Made by a program: the position numbers and the translations under genes
NCBI GenBank assembly: GCA_900550595.1
Contig: URTB01000006.1
Coordinates: forward strand, 1-20,182
DNA length: 20,182 nucleotides
Direction: 5' to 3'
DNA from: an uncultured Collinsella sp.
GTDB taxonomy: Bacteria; Actinomycetota; Coriobacteriia; Coriobacteriales; Coriobacteriaceae
Shown here: piece by piece, positions 11,101-17,359 of the stretch
Position numbering within the stretch: the stretch's first letter is position 1
Layout of the letters: the number at the start of each line of letters is the position of its first letter
The notes under the pieces: model-generated
The model's database searches: none
Seen by the model: only the letters and a program-made list of their open reading frames with translations
Told to the model about the DNA's origin: nothing

Positions 11101-12789
11101 CGCAGTATCACCCTGCACCGTAAAGGCATGCAGCGCGTCGCCGTTCTTCTTCCCCCACAGCTTACCCACCAAGCCGCCGTAGTTGCCGTGCTTGTTGTCA
11201 TCCTTGCCGTTTTGTAGCGTGCTTGTATACGAACCGCCATTGACGGCCACGTCGCCGTTCGATATGTCGAGTACGCCGAACAGTCCGCCGGCGGAAGGGG
11301 CAGCGCTCGTGTTGGACACACTGAGCGCCACGCCCTTGCCAAAGTCGAAGATGCCGCTGTTGATGGTGAATGCGTCGGCAAACGAGGCGTCGCCGATAAG
11401 GCCACCTGCATACGTCCCGGCAGATGACGATCCAACCGCATACGCGGGCTTGATGGCAATGGCCTTGCCCGAGGCGTCTTTTCCGCTGTTATCCTTGCCC
11501 ACGGTGAGCGTGAGCTTAGTCGCCTTACCGATAAGACCGCCCGCCGCGTTTTTACCTGCGACGCTCAGCGCCGAGACATCTATGCCAGTTGGTAGGGCGA
11601 CGGTGGCACCCTCCTGCGCCTCGCCGATAAGGCCTCCTGCGTTGGCGCCATCGGCTGTCGCGTTGATGGTGGGCGTGCCGTTGAGTTTATCCGGCAGGGT
11701 AAGGCCCGCAAGCGTAAACGATGCTCTTTCGGCAAGGGTGTTCACAAGCAAGCCCATGTTGCCTGCGCTCGATTGCATATCGACTGCCAGGGGGCTGTTC
11801 GCGCTTGTCGTATAGGTGGCGTTAAGCGTGAGCGCGCCCGTGACCTCGCCCACAAGCGGCGAGGTTAGCTTGCAGATGTCCTTTTCGGCATCGCTTTTGG
11901 GCGCGCCCACGGTAACGGTGGCAGCAAGCGTCTTGTCCGCGCCCGTGACCTTTGCGGCCACGATGGGCTGGGCATCGGTACCCTTCCAGGTGAGCTTTAC
12001 GGTGCTGTTGGCGTCGCTGAGCTCGATGTTGTTGAAGAGCGTCTTGTTGACGGTCAGGGTCCTGTCGCCGAGGTTGAGCGCGCCTTTGAAAGGGTAGGCA
12101 TCGCTGCCGAAGCCCTGGAACGTGAGGCCACCCAGGCCGTCCACGATCTCCGCGCCGCACACGTCGAAGTCGATGCCGGTCGAGCCACCTTTGGAGATGT
12201 TCGCGTTCTGGTAGATGGCGGGATCGGTGTTGGAGATGGCGATAAGGTCGGCGTTGGACTCAAAGGTAATGGCCGTGACGGCGCCTGAGTCATCGGTGGT
12301 GACATCGCCGTCGCCCAACGCGTGCCTGAGAGCCTCGACAGTAGCGATGGGGTAGTTGGCGTCTGCCTGATCAGCAGCATCCGCGTCCGCGTCATCCGCT
12401 TGTTCTCCGTCAGCAGCACCCTCATCGGCAGCCGCATCGTCTTGGGACGCGTCGCCCTCCGTTGGGGTATCGCCGCTGGTGGTTCCATCGGTCGTGGAGT
12501 CCTGCGATTCGCCAGCGTTGGTAGAACCGTCGCCGCCCTCGGTAGCGCCAGCGTCGGCGCCCGGAGTCGTTGCGACATCATCAGATGTAGCCTGGTCAGC
12601 ATCTTGCAGCGCGGTGGCCACAGCATCCTGTACGGAGCGCGCCGTGTTGCCCGCGGCGCGCGCGGCGGAGACGGACGCCTCCATAACGGCGTCGAGCTCT
12701 TGCGCGAACACCTCCGTGGAGGGCGCAAGCGCCTGGAAAATCATGATCGCAGTCAGGCATGCGGTTGTTATGCGCTTTGCCGTTCTCAT
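2143..12789 (-). CDS. Giant secreted GLUG-repeat (beta-helix) surface protein, 3548 aa
   Basis: The protein opens with a classical signal peptide: basic MRTAKR, a hydrophobic stretch and a likely cleavage after VFA (residue 29). A helical stretch (30-61) and an acidic Asp/Ala/Thr/Gly-rich linker (about 62-145) follow. From about residue 380 to 2560 there are roughly two dozen GLUG-like motifs (for example AGGLIGEA, YGGLVGKL, YAGGLVGY, VGGLLGSS, SGGLLGAI), interspersed with Asn/Thr/Ser/Gly-rich short strands. This is the pattern of right-handed beta-helix adhesins or carbohydrate-interacting surface proteins. The segment at about 1170-1760 has few such motifs and more aromatic residues. The last ~750 residues look like beta-sandwich domains. 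The C-terminus (about 20 polar residues ending ETKTN) has no LPxTG, no hydrophobic stretch and no basic tail, so covalent sorting is not apparent. It is the last gene of a four-gene run, 49 bp after the third membrane protein; AGGA lies just before the ATG. The frame is unbroken over 10.6 kb. Ligand and exact role are unknown. Confidence 0.88.
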   Translation of the reverse strand: MRTAKRITTACLTAIMIFQALAPSTEVFAQELDAVMEASVSAARAAGNTARSVQDAVATALQDADQATSDDVATTPGADAGATEGGDGSTNAGESQDSTTDGTTSGDTPTEGDASQDDAAADEGAADGEQADDADADAADQADANYPIATVEALRHALGDGDVTTDDSGAVTAITFESNADLIAISNTDPAIYQNANISKGGSTGIDFDVCGAEIVDGLGGLTFQGFGSDAYPFKGALNLGDRTLTVNKTLFNNIELSDANSTVKLTWKGTDAQPIVAAKVTGADKTLAATVTVGAPKSDAEKDICKLTSPLVGEVTGALTLNATYTTSANSPLAVDMQSSAGNMGLLVNTLAERASFTLAGLTLPDKLNGTPTINATADGANAGGLIGEAQEGATVALPTGIDVSALSVAGKNAAGGLIGKATKLTLTVGKDNSGKDASGKAIAIKPAYAVGSSSAGTYAGGLIGDASFADAFTINSGIFDFGKGVALSVSNTSAAPSAGGLFGVLDISNGDVAVNGGSYTSTLQNGKDDNKHGNYGGLVGKLWGKKNGDALHAFTVQGDTAVSFGVGSNGKLTYAGGLVGYLGEGGGSANVSAVVISDATVTCSTSGYASANGKYGGAVGVVDTNNVLEVRGLKVKTASGATIGGTNGGFAGVVGSSWLGIVKFSGVTDLSDATFVENDHTAQLIYENFNSLIFAAGSGSDSGTAAGDTMKWQYKRPSTPVKIDDVYSCGQVIRLGNPLSENLISINEAHQWSFSSKLVKTGDAFALASIDDFAKLAITWQTNGYYSMVDGVTENNLNGLQSSTITVNGTIDLKGTGLTGFTQDRADGSQVFSGTLNGGGTINLAVGEPYGKRGEAVLDGNDTSDGNGKIYRHGRLGLFAAVNGATISNVTIAGSMKFDNGSAIDAGSLAGTIVGNLSLSGVTCKTNIACDDTFANDVNIGGIAGSVSAASTVAFEGNSKAQATITKAQTLNGNMRIGGAIGNVGDYTSTFNVTRLEVGGKIKTGDCAGGKIAQVGGLIGRIVQGSNEKYVTITGLSFSEFAMTVGKNGDKLNGAGGLLGYSWGNAIVTIGGAAANTSDSTYALKTTNNTTVTANGSTEVGGLVYAASGHWIINNYAINLANASFTANNATTLGVLIARGGTSDSNSFGAETNYNGLYLEDRASWDTAYAVNGVSITAPKVTTYDEWLANGVKPESNLIESGCNAVVSLRTKGQKLDMSGDPARDNSYQNRIAPANSSDGFPQSNGSVRYYYNLDKAYAEVGNNPENASKDNWMNSAEYLLLWCAYLYAPSAIQDYIIPGNQAIFQGNNIGTSDSAGVEINLDGYSFYPTDPASGSTVTVNNATITFHYSDIKDEQEGNKKNSEATQHENMHCALIGTHTGSLKVKNVTLAGTVGSVVNDAGSSSGALVCRCIYGPINETNVAQLEIDGLTLDGLTVDGVNDNTSYAPLLINEMQTCVNLSAKNISTRSYANGATAATSLFGRLGVGKNSDQVTVRFEQISLPSKKNDTIFTHASLLESFGYKSTGTGSADYTFTRAEADAGKVTYGSEIDAKDKEYSGKQLWYYDKETYATPNGLVTVDKKPADAKNPRFGDYLPYVYKGKATEDGVQYHEIKVNQRIPNLMTGCGTYGDPYAVTDATEMNAIANYINNSVALDGWEVTIAADQSRLCERRSKTKIDSARTDNEVVYVYKQANGADNKWEKKNGDATTDPSQTLSDETMHRYVQSAYYSIEPPEGNKITVDAALFGGFGNKANPFRGVIVGDLGKSTAAIEIENNKGELRGLIPYSYGSVVRNLNINYVNAQATITYSDKDEDGVPTAFFGGVIGCILGGDNIIDGVVVNNPNNGSTAYGFTVVSNPDVSRSHLVPIGGYVGAIAGGGVIFRHTGTSWRGGTKNKKYKPIEEDAAKYDQYDNPYVGRVIDGYAFSEGCNVDNGDANYKINELINKGTPCVTTTGTDNKYIGTNAEAPVTTVENAQGLLVLSAIISSGAGAGAAHTNYADYGVFRGSKAYWGNDTEDPAICGYLFGNKNYGKVRNANYDSVGKPAGVASDFEAAKNDDQKAPGKQGWHGPLDADNDVNSPYLVASYAANYQTGYVCASKSIGMSLEFKQGAPYDMTGYGTGYVGLNGRYYSNACDSNEATTDRDRITPHIATIDGNGATITVGTEDAAYGAVEYADDDYKVSGVGGLFSTVMFTSTNVGQSVTANDRAQVKDLTFSNCNVALTYIDTNGEAKPGQATNDLIGTGLLAGATANYDVWTCGVYRNVQMKNCTVSGAKSVGGLLGSSGRASRSTDSDVTYMVKFSSTWAPMYLYDCSYTGLNVAGEKYVGGYVGTVASSSGVWTTAAKGMSEKAVGESSTITATGTTPYVGGVIGFAKSSHISVNTNIGATTAVPSSTAVISGVNVLATGENTDRYMGAGGVVGRVDGGVISMSNVRIDAGTGTKNAVIGDGTGKNFKIRNAGGLIGEVTSSGSPNTYWFEDCNVKNVNVAGTDQCSGGLIGYYFSNVNITCNNIAIENAAINGSWSGGLLGAINSGSDVINVTNTKVSNTTFGGTSNGGIAGDGRGQFHLVNVLMDSIIYKSDAKQGVLLGEVDTGGYSLSAAGVDVKPGKGKTTSDLPPMVYTTNTAAVNKKTYIAFGDYNDRLDVPGKDTTLYGADDTATTAASPCVTTSPVSTLAVRASNDDTTDRYLFGDGVAIDTATTIQSEAGTSVAGRYTYTNIGGINDAGAYQNTSTYSADSPRPTFNTNNVTSGKKVTNDFPVLMIPGNDTTTVEKYLNIVTNGGFSDARRLNGSAKHVTATAEVFSLADNGAFVKDATASQTPTLKVLNNGTSSMVFRASTDWDNERGRFTLLTVTFREAGQSYCVQVPIIVKRMLEIDFTATYSEGANFKAADFATQYDNHVLVSSGDTMTGYLTWTYGSARGEAVAYGWNTLLEAGGSMGPLNKSITFGATLPKGTQLTLVDTAHNNREYHCTVGAGGAASVKLTEFVDASKKAYVEPWLSETVGVKADEAKEDKDGAWVKLADDEVKDKSQAELAKMAGAKVDGAYYRARTSSDAAGTFYTLSVDKEEPKSENFYLAVRTPAGSAGVNGYTATTVDTSLNEHINYLLRGKKAADGKAAEDGHQNTPSTYSVASNYTHSLVDNKRNLVDNRDSINRMELKEATYSLSMNVSDTVTFDSSQQYTSSDALYYQLDSSLVTYHDGVIAGSVGYPTGTQGTYEFYVKVGDNYYTWGGSGWNLAGTKETPVVSGLSWTANGGDMSLVLADAEGNPIDMSGLREIAKNHVNAFTVTMRAALTMTEPACQAGIVASQNSGTDRYTKPNYRAYLSTHADTLSTSSNSAYNDGGAGYYRMDVGSSTIALEASKKSQLGINIDDLKSADGEIALVGTYDLSKLTGAEAKIDAASTVTYTLSLEQRQDNGGYAPVSDISNYITVLGSDYLGTGAASADGNSYVFTDTKTNGAFLTRDGNSLAFKHAFRVKVNTNVEGENQTYANYRLVLTANIMTGNVVDDTPVNVSNLDGYSHSDYVTYTLARINTEGIRHETKTN

Positions 12790-12838
12790 CTGGTCCTACC
12801 TCGTCCTATCTCATGCCCCCCGTGCGGGGTCTCAAAAT

Positions 12839-13855
12839 CTATGCTTGTGGCTCGTTCTTCGCGGCCGAACACGTAACGCCAATGTTATTGAAGCTTGTCG
12901 GCTTCGAGGTGCCCTTCCGGTAAAAGGTGATGATTTCCGAGCCGGGGGACGCATCGTATGTAACCGAGTGGCCACTGACGGCCTCCTGCTTAACACAGTT
13001 CTTGTGGTTCGCCTCAAAGAACGGATCGAGCTCGACCCCGCTTCCCCACGTGAGCTCTACCTTAGTCGTAGCGCCCGTAACGGTCACACGATAGTTGTAG
13101 GCGTCGAAGTCGCCGACATTCGTATCATCCTTGTTCTTATCGACCCACTCGCCCGAAACGCCCGAAGCCGTCACCTCTGCACGTTCGGAAGGCGCAATCT
13201 TGGCGGCGAGCCATTTAAGGTTGGTGCCAGGGCTATTGGAGCCGACCTGGGCCTTAACGGTGAAGGAGGCCTTGTTGAGGTCCGCCTTGGAAAACGTAAC
13301 CTTATAGGTATACATGGTTGCCTTGTTGGCAGGGAAGGAAAGGCCGACCGTGCCGCCCGCCGTCAGCGTGGGCGAACCGCTTATGCTCCAAGCTTTCGTC
13401 GTACCCGTCGCCGTCACGCTCAGCGTCGCGTTAACGTCCTTGTCGTTGACCTTGTTCTTGTCGCCCAGCAGATGGTTGTAAATGCGGAAGGTAAAAGAGC
13501 AGTTTTCCCCACTCGTGTCGGCGATGACGCTTCGGACGGCAATACCCTCGTCATTCAGCGTCTCATTCGTGTAGCCCGCAAGCATATCCGAGGCAAACAG
13601 CGCCTGTGACGTGCCCGAGACAGCGACCGACTTAAGAAAGTCACCCGCCAAAAAGGCCGTGTAGGTAAGGTAGGTACCCGTCGCAATCGCGACGGCGCAT
13701 AGCAGCACCGCAACCGCCCACAGGCGCTTGCGCACTTTGGAATTAGGGGCAGCAGACTCCGCCAAGGCAGACTTCGCCGCATGATCATCAACCTGTGCAA
13801 AGTGTTTGCCAGCAGGCCTTGCGATTTCATTTTGCTCGTTCTTGTCTTTTCGCAT
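12839..13855 (-). CDS. Single-pass membrane protein with beta-rich extracellular domain (fibre-operon gene 3)
   Basis: The 338-residue product has a hydrophilic cytoplasmic N-terminus (1-44, ending in basic KVRKR), one membrane segment (about 45-66, LWAVAVLLCAVAIATGTY) and a Ser/Thr/Val-rich beta-type exterior. Unlike the two genes upstream it lacks a WF motif at the membrane exit, having TYTAFLAGDF instead. Near residues 265-285 it has VELTWGSGVELDPFF, an ELxW...DPFF pattern I associate with uncharacterised Gram-positive surface proteins found beside TasA-like genes. A signal-anchor or a cleavable SipW-type signal are both possible. The start ATG is preceded by GGGAGGGG at ideal spacing. It begins 24 bp after the stop of the preceding gene and ends 49 bp before the giant gene, so co-transcription is likely. 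Function unknown; the context suggests a component or anchor of a surface structure. Confidence 0.82.
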   Translation of the reverse strand: MRKDKNEQNEIARPAGKHFAQVDDHAAKSALAESAAPNSKVRKRLWAVAVLLCAVAIATGTYLTYTAFLAGDFLKSVAVSGTSQALFASDMLAGYTNETLNDEGIAVRSVIADTSGENCSFTFRIYNHLLGDKNKVNDKDVNATLSVTATGTTKAWSISGSPTLTAGGTVGLSFPANKATMYTYKVTFSKADLNKASFTVKAQVGSNSPGTNLKWLAAKIAPSERAEVTASGVSGEWVDKNKDDTNVGDFDAYNYRVTVTGATTKVELTWGSGVELDPFFEANHKNCVKQEAVSGHSVTYDASPGSEIITFYRKGTSKPTSFNNIGVTCSAAKNEPQA

Positions 13856-13879
13856 CTGGCGCCCCTCCCTTCCTACTTA

Positions 13880-14677
13880 TTAGTTGTCGCTCGTGACGCG
13901 AGCGATTAGATAAACCATGTCGGTCTCTTTGACGTTGGAGACCGTCTTTCCGCTTACGGTCGCAACGCCCGGATTCCACGTGCACTCGATGATGAAGTTC
14001 GTGGCGGCGTTGGCTGTTTTGCCGTTCCAGCCATCGAGCCCACTCTTTGCGAACTTGTGATACCGATACAGCGGACGGGCGTTTTTCTGGACATTCACGT
14101 ACAAGCCGTACGTCGGGTCGTTTGCCTCAAGCTCTTTAGCCAACGCACTTGTCCCGTCCGCGGAGTTGATAAAAGCGAACTCAATCGGGGTGCCCTTCTT
14201 GCTCCACGAATACGGCTGATTGAGCCCGTCGAGGCCGACCACAGTGCCGCTCGTATTACTCGGATCGTTGACCGTCACGTGATACACGTTGATTGTCAGC
14301 CCCGTGATATTCGTTGTGTTGGCAATCTGCAGCTCAAACGCTTGACCGCCGGCAGCGGGATCGCCATTGTCGCTCTGCACACAAAACGCGCGACGAACGG
14401 TCACGGTGCCGTCGTCTTTCTTCTCATCGCCGCGCGACTCGTCATACGAAATCTCGATGGGCTCGATGCTTGTCTGGTTGGGACCCATGATCTTGAGCTG
14501 CGCGGGCGTTTGGATCTTGCCCACCGTGGACAGACTTTTGCTGCCCACAAACCACGAGAGCGACAAGCCGATGATAAGAACGATTGCCGCCAGCAGTATC
14601 AGGACCGCAAGAGCCTGTGCGCGGTGGTTTTCTATCCAATTGCGGGCATCGCCGAGGCGCGTTTGCATGGTGCTCAT
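13880..14677 (-). CDS. TasA/camelysin-like single-pass surface protein (fibre-operon gene 2)
   Basis: The 265-residue product has a short N-terminal region, a membrane segment at about 21-43 (ALAVLILLAAIVLIIGLSLS) ending in SWF (41-43), then a beta-rich extracellular domain (GKIQTPAQLKIMG..., QAFELQIANTTNITGLTINV...). A WF pair at the membrane exit followed by a short S/N/G segment recalls the AWF region of SipW-dependent TasA/camelysin-family precursors, which build extracellular fibres in Gram-positives. The similarity is in pattern only, and no SipW-like peptidase is in the window. The ATG overlaps the stop codon of the gene before it as ATGA, indicating translational coupling, and AGGAGGG lies 9 bases upstream. 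Function is inferred from context; it may equally be an uncharacterised membrane-anchored protein. Confidence 0.82.
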   Translation of the reverse strand: MSTMQTRLGDARNWIENHRAQALAVLILLAAIVLIIGLSLSWFVGSKSLSTVGKIQTPAQLKIMGPNQTSIEPIEISYDESRGDEKKDDGTVTVRRAFCVQSDNGDPAAGGQAFELQIANTTNITGLTINVYHVTVNDPSNTSGTVVGLDGLNQPYSWSKKGTPIEFAFINSADGTSALAKELEANDPTYGLYVNVQKNARPLYRYHKFAKSGLDGWNGKTANAATNFIIECTWNPGVATVSGKTVSNVKETDMVYLIARVTSDN

Positions 14678-15744
14678 GAGCTCACGCCCTCCTGAGCGCT
14701 AATTCTAAGTTGGATGTATTTGACCTTATTACCGATCTGCTCGTCGGCATTGTTGTACAGCGCCGAGCAGATGGCGGTGTCGCTGAAGGACATGTCAGTC
14801 GAAACCGCAGGAGCGTTGGCAGCACTCGTGCCGTTTGCCGCGCCATAGAAGTAGTTCGCTTTATGCTCGTTCATGTCCGCCTGCAGAGCGCCGTAGTCAG
14901 ACTTTGCGTCGCCCGCCGCCGCAAACAGATTCTTGTAGTAATTCGTGTTGCCGGTAAGGACGAAGTTCTGAAAGTACTCCGGCCATACCCAGTACAGATT
15001 GATGGTGACGGGTTTGTTCGTTGGCTTGGCCGCATCGCCGTTTTCGCAAAACGCGTTCTTGTGAATCTCGATCTTGCTATCAACCACACGATCCGAGTAA
15101 TAGCCGTTCTGGTCGCAGCTCGTAAAGAACAGCAAGTGGCCTTTGATCAAGCCAAGGAGCGCCTCCGCCTCGGGCGCCAGCGTTCCTCCGTCCCCAACAA
15201 CGCCAACAATGTTCGCGACCTTAAGCAAGCGCGACAGATTGATCGTGACCCCGTCCAGGTCACTCACCAGCGGCTTCACCGTAAATGTAATCTTGCCGCG
15301 AGCACCCGGGTACAGAGAGCCAGCGGTCTCGTTGTTCAGGTTGGAGCCGAGCGTTACCGTCATGGCGTCGGTCGTATCCAAGCCATCGATGGCATCCTTT
15401 TCCTCGGGCGTGCGCTCGGAGCGCTCGTAATAGCCCACGTGCGAGCCGGACTCACCCTCGCCCGCGGCGGTCAGTGTGTACCGATCCGCCTTCGCCCCGA
15501 TCGTGCTCCCCGTGGCGCTCACTCGGTTATTCGCGGCAAACCAGGCCAGGCATGCAAAGATGGCAACGATGGCGGCCAGCACAAACAGGCCGCTCACCAG
15601 GAAATCCTTCCAGAAATCCTTGAGGGTCCGCACGTGCTCGTCGGCAGCTTGACGGTACTCGGCCGCCGTCTTGTGCTGCTGGAGCTCGCTATGTCGGTCC
15701 ATGCCACTCATCGCTTGCGTTTGCCCTGCTTGCGGGCGTGCCAT
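14674..15744 (-). CDS. TasA/camelysin-like single-pass surface protein (fibre-operon gene 1)
   Basis: From ATG at 15744 the product has 356 residues: a charged cytoplasmic region of about 47 residues, a membrane segment at about 48-70 (FLVSGLFVLAAIVAIFACLA) ending in AWF (67-69), then ANNRVSATGSTI and a beta-rich exterior. The AWF...N..VS..G pattern, the later LYPGARGKITFTV (a PG-x-x-G strand) and INLYWVWPEYF resemble TasA/camelysin-like proteins of Firmicutes and related gut Gram-positives, which are exported and assembled outside the cell. This is the first gene of the run and overlaps the next by 4 bp. The frame is open upstream to a TTG at 15861, but those extra 39 residues include the likely promoter area and I reject them. 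The ATG at 15744 has only a weak ribosome site (GAGCGG about 6 bases away), and ATGs at 15711 and 15702 are alternatives. All leave the membrane segment intact. Confidence 0.8.
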   Translation of the reverse strand: MARPQAGQTQAMSGMDRHSELQQHKTAAEYRQAADEHVRTLKDFWKDFLVSGLFVLAAIVAIFACLAWFAANNRVSATGSTIGAKADRYTLTAAGEGESGSHVGYYERSERTPEEKDAIDGLDTTDAMTVTLGSNLNNETAGSLYPGARGKITFTVKPLVSDLDGVTINLSRLLKVANIVGVVGDGGTLAPEAEALLGLIKGHLLFFTSCDQNGYYSDRVVDSKIEIHKNAFCENGDAAKPTNKPVTINLYWVWPEYFQNFVLTGNTNYYKNLFAAAGDAKSDYGALQADMNEHKANYFYGAANGTSAANAPAVSTDMSFSDTAICSALYNNADEQIGNKVKYIQLRISAQEGVSS

Positions 15745-15796
15745 CCTTTTCCGCTCGGTCGCGTTTATCCGTTGTTCGCAGGTAGAGAATTCAGGC

Positions 15797-15824
15797 AGAA
15801 TACAACACCATACGATAAGGTAAA
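15797..15824 (-). promoter_or_regulatory. Possible promoter of the fibre operon
   Basis: Reading leftward, TTTACC (15824-15819) and TATTCT (15802-15797) are separated by 16 bases, each matching 4 of 6 consensus positions. The -10 box lies about 53 bases before the chosen ATG at 15744. This is a weak match, offered mainly because no better pair is visible. Confidence 0.25.
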
Positions 15825-15892
15825 AGAATAGCATTGACCTGCGGTTCGCTCCACAACGCAAGCCTTAATGATGTCTTAAAAGTCAAACCCTT

Positions 15893-15954
15893 GGTGCAAG
15901 GGGGCAGGTTACTTCGCACCAACATGGTGCAAACAAACCTGGCCCCCTTGCACC
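15893..15954. repeat. REP-like nested palindrome (possible RAYT-type repeat)
   Basis: The outer arms GGTGCAAGGGGGCAGGTT (15893-15910) and AACCTGGCCCCCTTGCACC (15936-15954) are complementary except for one bulged base. Inside sits a smaller hairpin, GCACC (15916-15920) with GGTGC (15926-15930). The GGTGC motif thus recurs at each level, giving a cloverleaf-like element. A GGGG-x-CAGGT core within a palindrome is typical of dispersed REP elements mobilised by IS200-like REP-associated transposases (RAYT); I infer this by resemblance, and no transposase is in the window. It lies 42 bp after the stop of the ATPase gene, so it may also act as that gene's terminator on the minus strand, although the following T-run is interrupted. 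Confidence 0.75.
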
Positions 15955-15995
15955 AGTCCGTGGCACCGGGCAGCGGACACACGGCGTGCCGCCCC

Positions 15996-17300
15996 TTAAC
16001 ACCCCAACGCGCGAACGGGTATCACGTAGATACCGTCCTCGACCTCGCGGGCGTACTCACCCACCCCCACAATCACGGCCATAAACTCCGGTTCGCGTGT
16101 GCGTGAACGAGGATTTCCACAGACCTTCTTGCAAACGCGCTTGAGGCTCTCGACGCCGGCGTTCGCTTTATCTTCACTCACCTTAATCTCAAAGGCGGCC
16201 CACCGTCCGTCGGCTAGCTGCACGATAGCATCGCACTCAAGACCCGAATCGTCGCGATAATAGCGCACGGGCGTGCTATCCAGCAGGTCGAGCGAACGTG
16301 CGTAGACCGAAAGGTCGCGTATGACCAAATTCTCAAACACCAGACCAAATGTCTGCCAGTCGGCAAGCAGCGCCCGCGAGGACATACCTAGCAAGGCGCA
16401 AGCAAGGCTCGGATCTGCCAGATAGCGCTTGGGCTTGACGGTAAAGCGCCGTTTGTCGCGCGCGGCGGGAACCCAACCGGGGACCTCCTCGAGAATGAAC
16501 ATGCCTTTGAGGGCATCTAGGTACCTGCGCACCTTGGTCTCATCGGCAAACGCTGCGGGTTCCTCCTCGGCACCGAACATATCCATAAGAATCGTTTTAT
16601 ACGTGGTTGCCTGTCCCAGATTGCGCGCGATCGATGCGGAGACTCGACGAGCAATATCGGGGTCGAGACCGACCGCCGGGAAGCTGCTCGAAAACGTGGT
16701 GTTGAGATATTCGCGGGCGATGAGCTGGGCGTCAGCCGAAACCATATCGATCGCCTCGGGCCAGCCGCCGCGGCAAGCGGCTTCGACAAGCCCCGGCGTA
16801 TCGCCATTGCACCGGCAGGGCTCAAAACGATGCTCAAACAAGCCCGCCAGGCTCACCTTGCCGTTGGACTCACCTGTCTCGGCAAGCGTCATGGGGTGCA
16901 TGCGGACGCGGCCGATGCGGCCGGCTCCACTATGCGCGGGCGCCTCCGCCTTTGAGCCAAACGCAGGCGTGGCGGAACCCGTGAGGATATAGGCGCCGCG
17001 CGTACCCCGGGTGCGGTCGACCTCGTGTCTAACGTAGTCCCAAATCTGGGGAACGCGCTGCCACTCATCGATAATATGCGGACGGTCTCCCAGCAACATC
17101 ATCGCCGGGTCGGCACGCGCGAGGTCGAGATTCTCGTCGACATACGAGGCGGACGCCCCGTGCTCGAGCGCGGCCCACGTCTTGCCGCACCACTTGGTGC
17201 CCGCAATCTCGACCGCGCCAAAGACACGAAGGTAGCGCTCGATTTGCGCATCCACGATACGTGGGATGTATCCGTCCCGATGTAGCCTCTCGCCTGCCAT
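15996..17300 (-). CDS. AAA_14 / DUF4143 family ATPase
   Basis: The 434-residue protein has the standard layout of this large, poorly understood family. Walker A is GTKWCGKT at 34-41 (the KWCGKT subtype is common in the family), Walker B is HIIDEW at 75-80, and a sensor-type strand ILTGSATP lies at 105-112. GGWPEA follows at 178-183. A DUF4143 C-terminal half has FEN at 322-324 and a PD-(D/E)xK-like nuclease motif: Asp357 (GLECD) with EIK at 371-373. The protein likely binds ATP in the cytoplasm and may bind nucleic acid; the family's biological role is unsettled. The start ATG is preceded by GGGGGTGG. It is a monocistronic unit: a terminator precedes it, four 23-bp-period repeats lie 60-140 bp upstream, and a REP-like palindrome follows it. 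Length is normal for the family and no key residue appears lost. Confidence 0.92.
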   Translation of the reverse strand: MAGERLHRDGYIPRIVDAQIERYLRVFGAVEIAGTKWCGKTWAALEHGASASYVDENLDLARADPAMMLLGDRPHIIDEWQRVPQIWDYVRHEVDRTRGTRGAYILTGSATPAFGSKAEAPAHSGAGRIGRVRMHPMTLAETGESNGKVSLAGLFEHRFEPCRCNGDTPGLVEAACRGGWPEAIDMVSADAQLIAREYLNTTFSSSFPAVGLDPDIARRVSASIARNLGQATTYKTILMDMFGAEEEPAAFADETKVRRYLDALKGMFILEEVPGWVPAARDKRRFTVKPKRYLADPSLACALLGMSSRALLADWQTFGLVFENLVIRDLSVYARSLDLLDSTPVRYYRDDSGLECDAIVQLADGRWAAFEIKVSEDKANAGVESLKRVCKKVCGNPRSRTREPEFMAVIVGVGEYAREVEDGIYVIPVRALGC

Positions 17301-17359
17301 GAGCCACCCCCGCAGATTTCCAGTTCCTGCTTTCTGATTCTTCTATTCCACTGTAGCAA

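Noticed and set aside
12815..12832. Attenuator hairpin before the giant gene
   Set aside because: CCCCG-CAC-GGGG forms only a short stem without a T-run, within a normal 49-bp gap; not enough to call a terminator or riboswitch.
15745..15861. N-terminal extension of fibre-operon gene 1 back to a TTG
   Set aside because: The extension begins with TTG, has no ribosome site, and would put a second hydrophobic stretch and the likely promoter inside the gene.
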